A stretch of DNA of 64,000 nt from Eunapius fragilis (GCA_963681505.1 OY811973.1:2909267-2973266); one strand, 5' to 3'; positions 42,823 through 54,926 are shown, counted from the first letter of the stretch. Notes: generated from the letters alone by a model not told the origin. A program made the numbers and translations.

Positions 42823-45800
42823 TTACCCATGACTTTCAACTTCAATGTTGTAATAATTCTTGCTTCGCCCCATACAGCTAGCACAAACAGCTGCAATAAC
42901 TATTGCAATAACAATGATCAGAAGTGGAATTCCAACTCCAAGAGTGACTGCAAGTAGTGTAGAGAGAAGACGTAAGGCATGCACTGAGTACTTATACTTA
43001 TAGAGGTAGTTTGCTATGCAAGCAATGTAAGTATTAATTTTCCAAATACCCATCACTAACCTGATAATAAAGATGAATCTGAACCTGGCTTTGACAGCAC
43101 TAAGGTTTGCAAAAAGAATGTGTGCCCATCATAATTTGTACACATCAAGGTATGTATTATGTACATAAGGAGCCATTCATAAATTACGTCACGCTGATGG
43201 GGGGGGGAGGAGGGGTATCAGCCAGTGTGACAATATAGACAATATAGACATTAAGCATGCATCAGTATGAGATTATGAGTGACGAGAGGGGGGGGGGGGG
43301 GGGGGGGGGGTGTCCATAATGGTCAAAAATAGCGTGACGTAATTTATGAATGACCCTAAATATAAATAAACTACCAAGCTGCAGGTTCTGAACTACGTAA
43401 CTTTCAAATAGTCGTGATCCAAAATCTATTTTGTCCATTGTAACCTTGGCCTACACCTGTATAACATCTGACATCCTAATGGTACCATACAATCAAAGTG
43501 TACACTAAGGAAATAGCTAAATTGTATTGTACTGAGTTGTAAGTGCATGTATGTGTAATGTCTCTCTCTCTTGTTACCATATAACTATACATACTTGATG
43601 GAACCATTGTCCTGGTTGCACAGGCACTACACTGGTGTAAGGAGTAGGATACCCCTTTGCAGGCATTGACAGAGAAAGGGAAGTTGTGGTAATGGTCAAA
43701 AACCTTGCTTTGAAGCATATTTGGAATTAAAGGAGCAACTGCTTTCAGTGATGAACTGTGAGTTTCTGTCATTCACCGATGCTAGTGCACGAGGTGGCAT
43801 ACGCAAGTAAAACATTGACGAAATCAGAACGTGGCTATAGTGCAACTAGATATGAAATGCTGGTACTGGTTGGGCAATCCACCATTTTTATCCATATTTA
43901 TATGGGTGAATATTTACATTGCATACAGGCCATGGAGCTCTGCAGTGGCTACAGAACGCGAGGGTCAGGTGGCCAGGTGGCTAGGAAGGTTGACTGAATT
44001 TAACTATGCAGTTGTACATCGTCCAGATGCAAAACATATCAATGCAGATCCACTATCACGTGTACACTGCAAGCAGTGTGATATGCACACAGATAATAGT
44101 GCTTCCCTCTGCTGTACAACAGAGAATGAAAGCTTACTGCCTATTTGGTCTACCACAGAGATCTAGCAATTCCAAGAGGCTGATATTGATCAGGGGCAGA
44201 TTGTTGAATGGGTGAAAGCTAATAGGTTCTCTTCTTCTGTTCCCAGCAGCCAGCTTGCGCATACTTTGGAATCAGAAGGAAGAGTTTGTACAGAAGGATC
44301 AGGTTCATTACAGTGAGAGGATGTACCAGGAGATGGAAGGAATAGAAGACTGCAGCTCATGCTTCCTAGGGATGTGGTAAAAGAAATAATGTCAGGTCTC
44401 CATGACTTGCCTGTGGGAGGCCAATTATGTGCTTGTAAAACCTTGCAAAAGGTTAGCAGTTGTTTCTACTGGCAAGTCAGCAATGAGATGTAGAGAAAGG
44501 GTGTAACAGTTGCATTAGCTGCTCTTTCCGACAGTCTCCTCCACAAGCATGAGCTCCTTTAAACACCCAGCAGTTTTCCCAGCCTTTGGAGAGGGTTGCT
44601 TGTATGGTCATTCTTGGCTCTCTACCAACAAATGATAGAGAAAAATAGACAAAATGGAAGGACGTAAATGTGATCCATAGGTCCTTGTTAATGAATGTCG
44701 GAAACTCTCCACTCTGACCAAGGGCACACTTAGAATTGGCTATAATTAAGGCAGTTTATGAAATACTTGGGATTAGGAAACCAGAACAACACCTTATCAT
44801 CCACAGTCCAACAAACTCATAGAATGGTTCAACAGAACCTTTCTGGATATGCTCGGTATTGCAGTTGAAGATGATGAAGGTACATGGGATCTTAAATTGC
44901 CTTTGTTTTTGTTTGCATATAGGACAAATATGCACAAGACAAGTGTTTCACCTTTTGAATTGATTTATGGGTACAGTCCCCGTCTTCCTGAAACAGCTAT
45001 CCCAAGCCATGATGCTCTACCTTCAGATAATCACAGTGATCTACTGAAGGCATGGCTGGGCAAGGTTTATCAAAGGGTATCTGAGCATGCTAAGAAACAG
45101 CACAACCATAAAAAAGGCATGCATGGCAAGAAGGCTTGTGGTTTGCTGTATCATGTAAATGATATGCTTCTTCTTCAATTTCCTGCAGTATGTCATGGGT
45201 GGTGCGTAAGTTTTACAAACTGTGGCAAGGTCCATTAAAGGTGACAGAAGTCCTAAGGTTAGGCGTTTATTGCATAAAACAGTGCATGTCCTCTACACAA
45301 CACAGTAGTGCACTTTAATCGAGGTTTAAACCATTGACCAAGCCACCAGATCCACATGGGCGTACGCAGCCTTCAGGAAAGGGGGGGTCGAATATTTTTA
45401 ATAGGTGACCTTAATTACAATAATATGTACTTGAGTGTTATTTCCATTTTGTACATCGATGCTTTGTATGATGCTATTCGGGATAATAAATATCCATTGG
45501 CGCTAAAAAGTAAGTTGCATAACTAAGGGAGACCGATTAATTACTACAACCATGCATAATCAATATTTTTGACCTTTCCACTCCATCATGAAAACCAATC
45601 TAATACACTTCAATTGACTAATAATAACAATATTGGCACAGGATTGTTACCTTTTTAGAATATGCTCGTGCATGCATTCATGAATCATGCAAACATTCAA
45701 CATGAGGAATCAAATCAAGGTTCTAAAACATGAGATTATCAATCTATATCATAAAATGATAGCTAAATACATTTGATTTAAAAACAGATGACATATTGAT

Positions 45801-48800
45801 TGTTAGAACAATTAATCAACTAATGTAGTACTATATTGTCCATTTCAAGGCGTCTTGGGTGCCATATGTGCAAACATATTGACAATTAACCTCTTCCATA
45901 TCTCAGTATGTTAGTTAAAACGTCGCTTACATCCTCTCATGTATTCAATTCCTCAGGAAAAGTATGATCTATAAAAGGTACAAAATGATGCTTAAGCAAA
46001 TGATACTTTTGGCCTAAAGTCATTGCTTGGAGTACGTATGGTGGCTGTTGACCAATTAAGAATAGTCCAACATCATTCTTGAACTCACCAATTTCTGCTG
46101 CTACATTCAATGGATGAAGTTATGATCGGAATAACTGGTGCTGTTGGTGGATGCGCAGATAAGTCATAGACACACGCTTCACTGGACAACAATGACCCTG
46201 ATGCATCTCTCTGATCGCTATGTGGTACGGGAAACAAAATAGGGCTATGCTCAGTTTCCCTTCCATCAGCAACAACGACCGTATTGCAAGGCACTTCAAA
46301 AACACTCCCGCTCAGGCTAGCGCTATCATCTGTTGTGCTTGCCGTTGTCTCATCTAACCTCCCAGCTACAACCGGACCAGTCAAACTATTATCTCCAACC
46401 ACCCCACCTGCTTTGCTTTCTTGGTATACCTTGTAATGTCTTGACACATTGCCGCCGCTTCTTTTCTTTTTTTTCTTTCTCCTGCCTTTTTTCCTGGCAT
46501 AGTAATTGTGAACAAGTGTGACGTGAGGCAAAGTTATTAATTTACATTTTGCCGTCATTACCGGTACTGCGTATAAGCGCAATCGTACATAGCGTATAAT
46601 TTATGTAAAATACTAGTACGCGATTTGAAAAAAAAAAATTCCAATGGTGAAGGTGACCTCGCTTAGGGGAGGGGGGGTCGTTCGAACCCATCGACCCCCC
46701 CCCCCCCCCCCCCCCTTGCGTACGCCCATGATCCAGACATTGACACTGCGGTATTAATTCCAATGGAGGGTAAACATCAAACTGTTGAAAACCCAGTTCA
46801 TGAAGAACATCATCCTAAGCCAGCTCCTTTGGCCGATTAGCCAGTAAACAGAGACCTCATCAGTACCCTGCCTAGGGGCTACTAGGGACTTGCCAGCAGT
46901 AAATTTACGGCGATCTGATCAAGTGCATCAAACCTACAAGTCAGTGTGGCAACCCAGTGATAATTCCAGATTCACTGCAGTACTCGAAGTATGAGTGGGG
47001 AGAAGTGTAACATCTGACATACTAATGGAACCAGACTATCAAACTGTACCCTAGGAACATAGCTAAATTGTACTGAGTTACAACTGCATTTATTTGTGTT
47101 GTAATGTTTCTCTCATTTTTTGCTTTATAACAACATAATTCTGAAGTCATTGACCTGGTAACATGTATATCCTAATCTAAATATTAATTACTTGTATACG
47201 AACAGTTTTTAATACCTTGGTCCAAATTATTGATTGTATGTGCACAGCTAATTAGTACCTTGTACTGGACCACTTTCTGGTCCCTCTCCTCCATCATTGA
47301 CAGATGAAATAGACACGGTGTAGCTACTTCCTGTTGTGTTCACACGTTGGCTATAAGTGCATTTCAAACCAATGCACGAACGTTTGACTGATACATGTGA
47401 TGTGAAGGTGGCCATCTCTGATACATATCGAATGATATATAGTGATACATTGCCTCCCTAGATGGTAATTCAAATCATTAACACAGTTACTACCAAGACA
47501 GACTCACAACATGAATCCAGGAAATATTTAGTAGGCTTGCTGATCCATTAAGTAGCAATTGCAGAACCTTGATAGTGGATATGGCTGGAGCCTCTGGTAC
47601 TGAAATGATAATACAGCAAAGCTTCTGTTATATAGCCCGTCACCCTTGGGAATTAATAGCGGCTGCATTAGGGAGGTGGCAACAAGTAAAGGCTACTCAC
47701 ATTACATACATAATGTGAATTGAGGGTAACTAAGCATCAGAAAACCTGCAGAGCATGAGTACTGATACCTGCATAAAACTTATTTCATCTTAGCAAGTGA
47801 CAGCCGTGAATAAGATTTCTAGTGTTAATTAACCATCCAGCACTGATTTATTTATTTCAAGTTATCGTTTGAATGCATGTGGAGATTGGGGGCTGTAAGG
47901 TACATGTCCATTCACCCAGACTAACACATAGCTTGCTGGTTACTGCATGGTGGTGGCTTGACTGTACCTTAAAATGATTTTTATAGCATATGACCATTGT
48001 ATATGTTAGTCCTGTCCTTTAACTTGTAAAATGACTGCTATAGGCAGCCACTCCTCTGTATGCAGCCCATAATCACATACCGTCCATTACTTTCATTTGG
48101 ACCATCCTGACATTACCGCCCACTACATGTTAAACTGAGTGTCAGCATCATAAAGTGACCACATGGGGTAGTTTGCAACAGTCCACTGCATAATGCACCA
48201 GGATGACATACATTTAACTAAACCTTACATGTCCAATGTGATGCATTTGTCTCTGAATAATCTCCACATCTATTAATAGCCCTTGCACTTGTGGGATACA
48301 GTGTGTTGCTGACCAATCCATAAAATGTACCATTTGCAGTAGCAGACATCACCATTCCATTTATCTCCATGGTAACATTACAATAAAGAGCATCATCTCC
48401 AAATGAACAGTTCAGTAGCAGTTCATTTAGCTTGGCGGCCACTGCTAAGGTCGGGGCATGGGGAAGAGCTGGATCGGCAACACAATGGAAATCAGAAGTT
48501 ACAACTATGATACATGATGCAAGACAGGTGTAGTGAAATACATGCATCATTAAAATTGTGACCAGATATGGTTGATCACAAGTGATGATTGCATATGTTG
48601 GATGGTTTCTCACTAACAGCATGGGTATAAGCTATGCATGTAACACATACTTGCACATCTGAAAACATCATCCAAATTAAATTGGCTTGCTTAAAATCAA
48701 TGCTCCAATTTATTTTTTAATAGTAGTCTTAAATTTTAAGTATGTTTAATGCATCCAACTTTGATGATTATTTACAGTGGAAAAATCATATACTCAACCT

Positions 48801-49264
48801 AAAGACAATGATGCATAGCATACTAGTTTTGTGCAGAAAATGCATGAAGCAGATGCTTCATATGGCATGCTAAATGAACACACACATTGGGAGCAACTCA
48901 CACAACACTAATATTGTGGCACTTCCAATGAAGTACTGAACAGTGGTATTACTACTGTCACATCTTATTGAAGATCCATTTAGTTCAGGTTTGATGTTCA
49001 CAGTAAGAATTGATGTTGTACATGGAATGTCTTCATTAGGAGCAAAATTGGATGCCATAAACAATCCACATTGAGTGGACTGATTACCACAGTTAGTTTG
49101 GGCTGTCTGAGGCAACAGTAGAAAATTTGATCCACATGACTGTACCGGCACAGTCCAACGTGTGAACGTGCCTGGAACATATATGTTGCACAGGTACTGC
49201 ACAATAGTGCTTGTACATAATGGTACAGAACAACTCTGACCACTTGGACATGTCAGTTGAGCCA
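42823..49264 (-). CDS. Single-pass receptor with Ig-like and FN3 domains
   Basis: Exons on the - strand: 49264-48902 (Ig-like, AQLTCPSGQSCSVPLC ... GSSIRCDSSNTTVQYFIG), 48468-48229 (FN3-like, LPHAPTLAVAAKLNELLLN), 47599-47508 plus 47457-47259 (one FN3 split by an intron: PEAPAISTIKVLQ, then YIIRYVSEM ... SYTVSISSVNDGGEGPESG), 43099-43061 (13-codon linker) and 42947-42823 (VGIPLLIIVIAIVIAAVCAS membrane span, tail KNYYNIEVESHG). Phases are 1-1 except inside the split FN3. The tail holds paired tyrosines. The frame ends in TAA, but CATGG/GTAAGA there could instead be a donor to a further exon. No signal-peptide exon was identified, so it is 5' partial. A 3.7 kb retroelement occupies the intron before the linker exon. 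Confidence 0.75.
43169..43357. mobile_element. MITE with CATTCATAAATTACGTCACGCT termini
   Basis: AGCCATTCATAAATTACGTC, ACGCT is mirrored by AGCGTGACGTAATTTATGAA, TGACCCT. The interior has two G runs. Relatives: 54927-55034, and a half copy at 33150-33190 inside the hairpin-ended element. Confidence 0.82.
45355..46730. mobile_element. hAT-like element nested in the retrotransposon, 5-bp duplication ATCCA
   Basis: Ends CATGGGCGTACGCAG and, inverted, TTGCGTACGCCCATG. ATCCA is duplicated at 45350-45354 and 46731-46735. G and C runs lie just inside the ends (about 45380 and 46690-46715). It carries a - strand coding trace resembling the start of a hAT transposase, so it is a deletion derivative. 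Confidence 0.85.
45937..46582 (-). pseudogene. N-terminal fragment of hAT-like transposase
   Basis: ORF 46582-46085 begins MRLYAVPVMTAKCKLI and has a strongly basic stretch (ARKKGRRKKKKKRSGG) followed by a Ser/Thr-rich linker. After a one-base frame change near 46090 it continues as EIGEFKNDVGLFLIGQQP and LGQKYHLLKHHFVPFIDHTF, ending at TGA 45937. The D-GLF...KY-LL-HF-P pattern is that found at the TTF-type zinc finger of some animal hAT genes (recalled). Most of the transposase is absent, so the element cannot move itself. Confidence 0.5.
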
Positions 49265-50366
49265 CTGAAACTGAAGTTTAAAAATATGTTATAATCAAAT
49301 CATACTGGCATGGCATCAAGGCTGTTGCACTGTTCCAAACAGTGCTCACAACTTGTGTGTCAATAGTGCCTAACCAAAGGACCCCAACCAACAAGACAAA
49401 CAACAAATTTACACACTTGCTACATATTACAAGTACAAGCTAGTTAACCTGACTTTTTGGAATCTAACTCAAAACCTGTTGGCAAGTCACTTACCTAACA
49501 ATGATGCTATCTACTCGACTCCAGTGAGGATGGCCAGCCAATCACACCCAATATGGTATGCATAATTAACACTGTTGACATCAACATGAATTGTTATTAT
49601 CCATCCAATGGTGTATATATTATTATACTACAATTGTCAAGTTACCTGTGAGAGATTGGGGAACCTAAGACTTAAATATTCACGAATGCAATTTGGCGTA
49701 CCATTTTTATAAAAGACATTACAGCTTATTGGTGATAGTGGTGGGATCCAGGGAAGGAAGGGGTGGGGTGGAGGTGTGTGGACCCCTCTCAAACTTAAGT
49801 ACATATTATTGTCAATGAATTGAACTAAGTGAACAAGAAACCACTGTTACCAGGGACTAAAAGACCTAAAAAAAAGTAAGTGGTTAAACTCATCCCATCA
49901 TATACTGTTCCCTCAGATCCAATGGCACGTGATCACATCAGCCAATGAATTTTATTCGAGTAGGTCACATACACAAAAAAGTGGAAGATATATTATATAT
50001 GTATATATATATATATATCTATAGCCTCATACTCAGACATATTATAGCTAATAGATACCTATAAAAGGTTACTATAGCCTAATAATATAGGCATGGGCAG
50101 CCAAAGGTACAGACAGATAAGGCAACTTACAGGTAGCTAGGGTTGTTGACTTTCAAAAATATAAATGAATGGTTCACACCCTCCCTAATGTTATTCATGT
50201 TGGTTGTTGCATCCTTCCATAATTCTTGTATTATCTGCCCCTGTTTAAAATGAGTGATTGCAAGTATCAAACTTACATTGGAAGAAGGGTCCTGTGACCA
50301 CCAACGTACACAACAACACCTACACGACATTGAGCAAAACGAATCAATCAGTGATCAGACCGTGCA
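49265..50366. other. Intron/upstream of the Ig-FN3 receptor, no exon recognised
   Basis: A signal-peptide exon is expected here on the - strand. A candidate hydrophobic segment near 50285-50330 (VLLCTLVVTGPFFQC before GTAAGT) lacks an in-frame ATG, so it is not annotated. A TA-rich run lies at 49990-50020. Confidence 0.35.
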
Positions 50367-50512
50367 TTAGTCTCGTGCCCATACCCAACTGAGGGTGAAA
50401 TATATCACCGCTACGCATGCAGATTAATATGTCCCCGTTACGCTTGCCTATGCAACAGTAGTGGTGATGTAATCTACCCACAGCTGCGATGTATTGGGTG
50501 TGACAAGACTAA
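50367..50512. mobile_element. MITE with TTAGTCTCGTGCCCA termini
   Basis: Ends TTAGTCTCGTGCCCATACCC and, inverted, GGGTGTGACAAGACTAA. Related to the element at 3045-3147 and the debris at 2733-2830. Confidence 0.7.
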
Positions 50513-50770
50513 CTATGCATGTATAGTCTTTTTTCATTGCGTGGGTGTCATATGACAGTTAGGATGACGTAATGTGTTTTTAAGGTGCTAGGGGCTCATC
50601 ATAGATATTATAGTAAGAACCCTTACTATACTATTTATGGGCTCATTGTACGTCAAGAATTTACCTACAGAGGCGATGCGAAAGCTAGGTATTTATGGAT
50701 GACTAAAATAATCAGCAGCATCGATCGTTTGCTTTGAACTTAAGCTCGAAATAGTAAAGTTCCATCAATA

Positions 50771-50941
50771 ATGATTTGTGACTCGGTATCCTATCCTGTC
50801 CTCCAAACCAGTTTTGTAACTTTGGATCAGATTAAAGCGTACAAATATCTGGAGGCATATAATCAGTATGTTTGCGGCTGGGTGAAGGATGTCTTTACGA
50901 AGGTTGTCGCGGGAAAGTGCATATATGTCGTATCTGGAAGT
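50771..50941 (+). CDS. Possible first exon of a SWIM/YqaJ-type gene
   Basis: ATG at 50771, then SFVTLDQIKAYKYLEAYNQY, VCGWVKDVF and a good donor (AGT/GTAAGT at 50942). The AYKYLEAYNQYVCGWV motif resembles the N-terminal part of repetitive animal genes that carry SWIM and YqaJ-like domains (recalled, not searched). No downstream + strand exon of the family was found; the YqaJ-like exon nearby is on the opposite strand. Confidence 0.35.
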
Positions 50942-51280
50942 GTAAGTTTAGTCGCTCCCTCGTTACGAGGGAGCAAAAGTCGTCGGTTAGCTCGTGCTGT
51001 TTGTAGCATTTCTCTTCTTTACGCATTGTAGGTTCGGATGTCCTTCTCAACGCTTAAGTAAACCATATTGAAGTGCTGATAATATTGGAATCGACTGGTG
51101 TAGTGTGTTGTGCTCACTGCACTTGCATTTGGGGAAACATATATCCCTTCAGTTTTATATTGAAGCAGTTGAAGTATTCGTATTGATGCGCTTTATGTAC
51201 ATACCTTGTTTTCATCACTCTGAAGGTGCACCACCACAGTCACAGTACGGCTGGTTACAAACAAATAATTGCGTCTGAAC

Positions 51281-51415
51281 CTGGTAGAAATATCTGTGTG
51301 TGATCAAGATGAAGATGTTGCCTTGAGTCGACCTTCAAGCAAAACGATTTGTCGTCAGCAGCACATTCTATTGGTTTATATTTATGGCTGTAGGGACACT
51401 TAATCTCTACTAGAC
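51281..51415 (-). CDS. YqaJ-like (lambda exonuclease fold) nuclease exon
   Basis: A 45-codon exon bounded by acceptor TGTGGACAG and donor CCAG/GTTCAG. It encodes LVEIKCPYSHKYKPIECAAD, KSFCLKVDSRQHLHLDHTQI, the E-x-K plus CPY core of YqaJ/lambda-exonuclease-type proteins, which recur as mobile or host genes in animals. The usual following tyrosine/glutamine-rich stretch is not seen. Other exons were not found, so it is a fragment. Confidence 0.5.
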
Positions 51416-51587
51416 CTGTCCACAACAATACAGGAAACAGAAACAACACCATCTGGAGTTGCATGAGGAAAAGGTAGTCTGGATTAATAACTAGACCATT
51501 CTCTTGTATATAACAAAATTGCGATGATTCACTACCATGCATGCATCTGTTTCTTATAAAGATCTAATGCATCTTTTTCATGTTTTT

Positions 51588-51829
51588 AGCAGCTGACTAC
51601 ACTGCGCAACTCAGCCTTCAAGAGCAGGATTTCAGCCAGCGCCATGCATTTGCCTGGCGTGCGCCACGCACTAATTGTAGCTGCATGACCCATGTTGATA
51701 TATTCATGGTTGACAGTGGTGGTGTTAACATAACAGTGTACCTAAGCCTAATTGGGGGCGTATTTCCACAATTGGAGTGCCTTACAATTCGTATTGCAAA
51801 TGGGATTTTCCCTGCTTTCATGTTTGGTA
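51588..51829 (+). other. Open frame with splice-like edges, unassigned
   Basis: A frame reading ADYTAQLSLQEQDFSQRHAF ... VFPQLECLTIRIANGIFPAF lies between TTTTTAG and G/GTAAGA. No family was recognised, and the opposite strand is open too, so this may be chance. Confidence 0.2.
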
Positions 51830-52063
51830 AGAGGATTTGCTATCTTTAGTATCTTATGTTCTACCCACAAGCCCATGCAGTTTTCAAACAGTATATAAAG
51901 GTTACATGTACGTTTCTAAAGCATGTTAAACAAGAAAAAAGCATTTGCATTAAATTTAGCGATGAGTTTTAGAGGAGGCTTCTACATCAGTGAGTAAAAA
52001 GAAAAATAGTGTGCATTATAATGAAACATGGATGCCTTACATGGGGTTCAATTTCGAATTGAC

Positions 52064-53371
52064 TCAATGTGATGAACTTGAAGCTGTAGTGGGATTTGGA
52101 ACAGTGGTGGTGTCACAGATTGACGGGTGACGTTTCTTCCTACACCTTTGGCACCTTGACAAAGAGTTGCATTTACGAGAAACTTGACCTCTACGGAGAC
52201 AGTTAAAACATCGACCTCTAGTCATCAGAATTGGTTTATGATCTGGTGGCTTGGTTACAATAGTACAACTTGAAGAAGGGTGAGACTGCTCACAGTAGCA
52301 ACACTGGGGACCAGAATGCAAATCTTGAGAACCAGACAAGAAGGTAGAAGATGTAGGATGGGATTTCTCTTGACTTTGTCATGATAGTTGAGGATTCGCT
52401 CTCTCCCTGGCAGTCAATTCTTCTTCAAACGTAGACAGCAGTGCATGTATCCATGTCCAGATTGGAATCTGATACCTCCCTACTTACAATAAGCCTCATG
52501 TCAGGAGTATGACAGGGGAGAGAAGAGCGCCGTAAGAAGCAGATTCAATCCGAAGCGACTTCAAGCTCCGCACATGAGATTCAGTATGATCATAGAGTCG
52601 ACACAGTTCCTTGAGGTTATGATAAGAGGATATGACTTCCATGTTCATCAGGGTATCATGTGCTTAGAAATAATTACCTGTTTGTTGCCAAACAACTTGG
52701 AAAGAATATCGATCGCTTGCTGGTAGTTGGCAGAAGAGTGTGAGTCCATCAATAGAATCAAGTGCTGTATGGTCAAGTAGGGCCGCAAGTAGTTGAACTT
52801 GTCTATTTCAGAAATCTCTGAGTTCAAGTGGATTGCGGACTTATAGGAGTTCCAGAACGAAGTCCATTTCATTGGGTCGCCATTGATCGCGGTATAGGTA
52901 GATTTTTGGAAGTCTCACCTTGGTTCCTCGAAGTGTTGCTGGTTCAGGTGAACTATTACCGGAGTGCACACAGGGATAGGCTATGGGTGACGGGCTAACG
53001 CGGCAGCAGTGTGGGTAGTCTTCGAAGCGGGTTCCAATAGTGCCAGAGATAACATTATCTCTGATAGTGCTAAGCCTTGTATATTTAGAGATTTTATATA
53101 TCTATATATTATCTCTGGTATATTCGTTCCTCGATCTCGTCAGCATGCTCTATCTTTTTTTCAATGGCATTTTCAGGTGAGTGCAATAATCTCTTCATCG
53201 AGTTTGGTTATAGTGTCTGCAGCTTGTCCTCTAGGCTTCGCTTCAACTGTGTTATCTTAGAATCATCTCGCGGCGTAGCGGGATTAGCGTCTTGCGTTTA
53301 ATTGTCCCAACATTTGGGCAGTTGAGGCACGATGCCCGCACGGACCCTCTTCTCTCTTCTGTTTCGGACAT
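52064..53371 (-). pseudogene. BEL/Pao retrotransposon gag relic
   Basis: On the - strand an ATG at 53371 (MSETEERRGSVRASC) starts a broken frame. ORF 52872-52648 gives WTSFWNSYKSAIHLNSEISE, IDKFNYLRPYL, NYQQAIDILSKLFGNKQVII, the DUF1759-type gag core of BEL/Pao elements. ORF 52339-52064 gives CCYCEQSHPSSSC and RCFNCLRRGQVSRKCN, RCQRCRKKRHPSIC, the zinc-knuckle end. Frameshifts separate the parts, and protease and pol are absent, so the copy is truncated at about 52064. A solo LTR was not defined. Confidence 0.75.
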
Positions 53372-53935
53372 GGTGGGCGTCAACTGGAACAACAACGGTT
53401 GAACCTTGTTCCAGTATCAATCAGTATTCACTATCTGCCGGCCGCTGATTACCTAGAGCTGAATGCGCACGGCCTATTAAAACGCGTGTATTCTGGCGCG
53501 GTTTCGGTGCACACACAAAACCACACTACATAAATTGAACATGAAAAAGGCCTACGTACATCTTATAGGACTAAGGGATCGAGCTGCCTATTTATCTGTA
53601 CTGAAACGCGGGGTTTATAGGAGGTTTGGATACTTGTAAACGGTGAACAACAAAAGCGAAGTGCGGCACTGCCAAGTGGACGGTCTATAGCGCAAAAGGT
53701 AACCTCGAATCGAACAGTGCATGGAACCCGTGAGTGGGAGGCAGCAGGATTCTGTACATGGAAAGAGAATAAAATAAAACGACTTACTAGTGCTTTCATA
53801 TCTGTAGATTGTTGAATCACACCGTCGCTAGCCTCTTTCCAGTCCTTTGTAGATATCGGAAGGTCGCCAATTCCTACCGTTTCAATTTGTGTTGATGACC
53901 GTGCCGCTTATTACGGTAGCGTAGCCTAGCTAGGG
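53372..53935. other. 5' leader region of the BEL/Pao relic and flank
   Basis: CTGGAACAAGGTTCAACC and its partial inverse near 53380-53420 could belong to the element's leader. A - strand ORF at 53820-53563 has no recognised features. Confidence 0.3.
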
Positions 53936-54204
53936 CAGTGGCGTAGGAACGGTTCAAAAAGCAATTATTTATTCATAAGTGGGTGTGATTATTCAAAAGT
54001 GGGTGTGGGTGTGCATTGTCTTTGTCGCCATGGTCTCACTTCTTGAATCAGTTAACCGATCTTAATATAATTTTATTCTTAAATACACATGTATGGTGTG
54101 AGGGGGCTGAGCCCCCCCCCCCCAACGCCCATAGTGGGGGGGGGGGGGGGGGGGGGGGGGGAGAGGCTATAGCCTCCCCTGCCCCCCGCTTCCTACGCCT
54201 ATAC
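53936..54204. mobile_element. MITE with CAGTGGCGTAGGAACGG end
   Basis: Starts CAGTGGCGTAGGAACGG and ends CCGCTTCCTACGCCTATAC; AGGG flanks both sides. C and G runs (54113-54123, 54136-54160) form the interior. Same style as the hAT-like MITEs at 28429 and 63192. Confidence 0.65.
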
Positions 54205-54369
54205 AGGGTCGGCAGTGGGCAACCGCACTTTCAACACAACACAGCGCCTTCAAGAAGGAGTTTCAATATTTGAAGAAGGATAAAAGCCATCCTTCTGGGT
54301 TGTCTTAGGAAGCTATCTAGCTTACTACGCGTTCTCTTTAGTGGAACAAAATGGGTGCCGAAAACTACC

Positions 54370-54575
54370 TACGTATGGTGTGGAATCCGTGCCAAATTTC
54401 TTATGAGGGGGAAATTTTTCATGACATGCCTCGTTAATCGTCCCAAAATTACGTTGCGGAACTCGTGAGGGGGGAAATTTTTCATGAGGTACGTACCTCG
54501 CGCAACTCGTGGGGGTGAAATTTTTCATGATGTACCTCACGCAACTCGTGGGAGAAATTATTCCTGACGGACAAT
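54370..54575. repeat. Imperfect tandem repeat, about 50-60 bp
   Basis: Three to four copies of AACTCGTGGGGG, GAAATTTTTCATGA, GTACCTCACGC. No coding function. Confidence 0.75.
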
Positions 54576-54670
54576 ATTTTCATTAAGGTTAAATTTATGC
54601 TGCCTCAGAACAGGCCTTGTGACTTTTAAATCAGACGAGCAAAAAAAAAAAGAAAAGAAAAACAATACAG

Positions 54671-54862
54671 TCACTGGGAAACATAGTGCAGAACGTCTAA
54701 ATAAATGTCAATTCCATAATTATGACTCCTAGCCATTGGGTCTATCATTAAACACAGGTCTTCATATTCATCCTCTGAAATGCTTGTTGAAGTTGTAGGT
54801 ACATGGACATCTCCATCTTCCTCCATCTCAGATAGAGGACCTTCATAATCTATGCCATATAA
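54671..54862 (-). CDS. Terminal exon of an uncharacterised, possibly integrase-like gene
   Basis: Acceptor TTGTCCTTCAG opens a phase-0 frame of 63 codons: LYGIDYEGPLSEMEEDGDVH, then an acidic Ser-rich stretch, MIDPMARSHNYGIDIYLDVL and HYVSQ before TGA. The NYGIDIY...L.YV ending resembles the C-terminal end of repetitive integrase-like genes in fish and cnidarians (recalled, unverified). No upstream exon was found on the - strand above 54862; a MITE starts 65 bp away. Confidence 0.4.
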   Translation of the reverse strand, partial: LYGIDYEGPLSEMEEDGDVHVPTTSTSISEDEYEDLCLMIDPMARSHNYGIDIYLDVLHYVSQ

Positions 54863-54926
54863 CTGAAGGACAACATTTGTGCATCATCAACAAATGGATG
54901 GTGTAGGTTAGCTTATCTTATTAATA

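Larger units (their letters stand above)
43458..47163 (+). mobile_element. Degenerate Ty3/gypsy LTR retrotransposon
   Basis: Two diverged LTRs of about 160 bp (43458-43620 and 47006-47163) share AACATCTGACAT, AGCTAAATTGTA, ACTGAGTT and TCATTG/CCTGGT. A purine tract, GTGGGGAGAAG, precedes the 3' LTR. Inside, on the + strand, are broken pieces of an RNase H region (FTDASARGG, ALQWLQNAR, 43760-43960), a chromodomain-less integrase region (HRPDAKHINADPLSR at 44020 closes RNase H; CFYWQVSNEM at 44465 is the HHCC part; WDLKLPLFLFAYRTN at 44888 the C-terminal part). Many stops and frameshifts; the gag and protease regions are missing. A hAT-like element interrupts it at 45355-46730. Confidence 0.8.

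Noticed and set aside
50127..50330. First exon of the Ig-FN3 receptor
   Set aside because: The hydrophobic frame has a stop and no ATG before it, and the frame with ATG is not a signal peptide.
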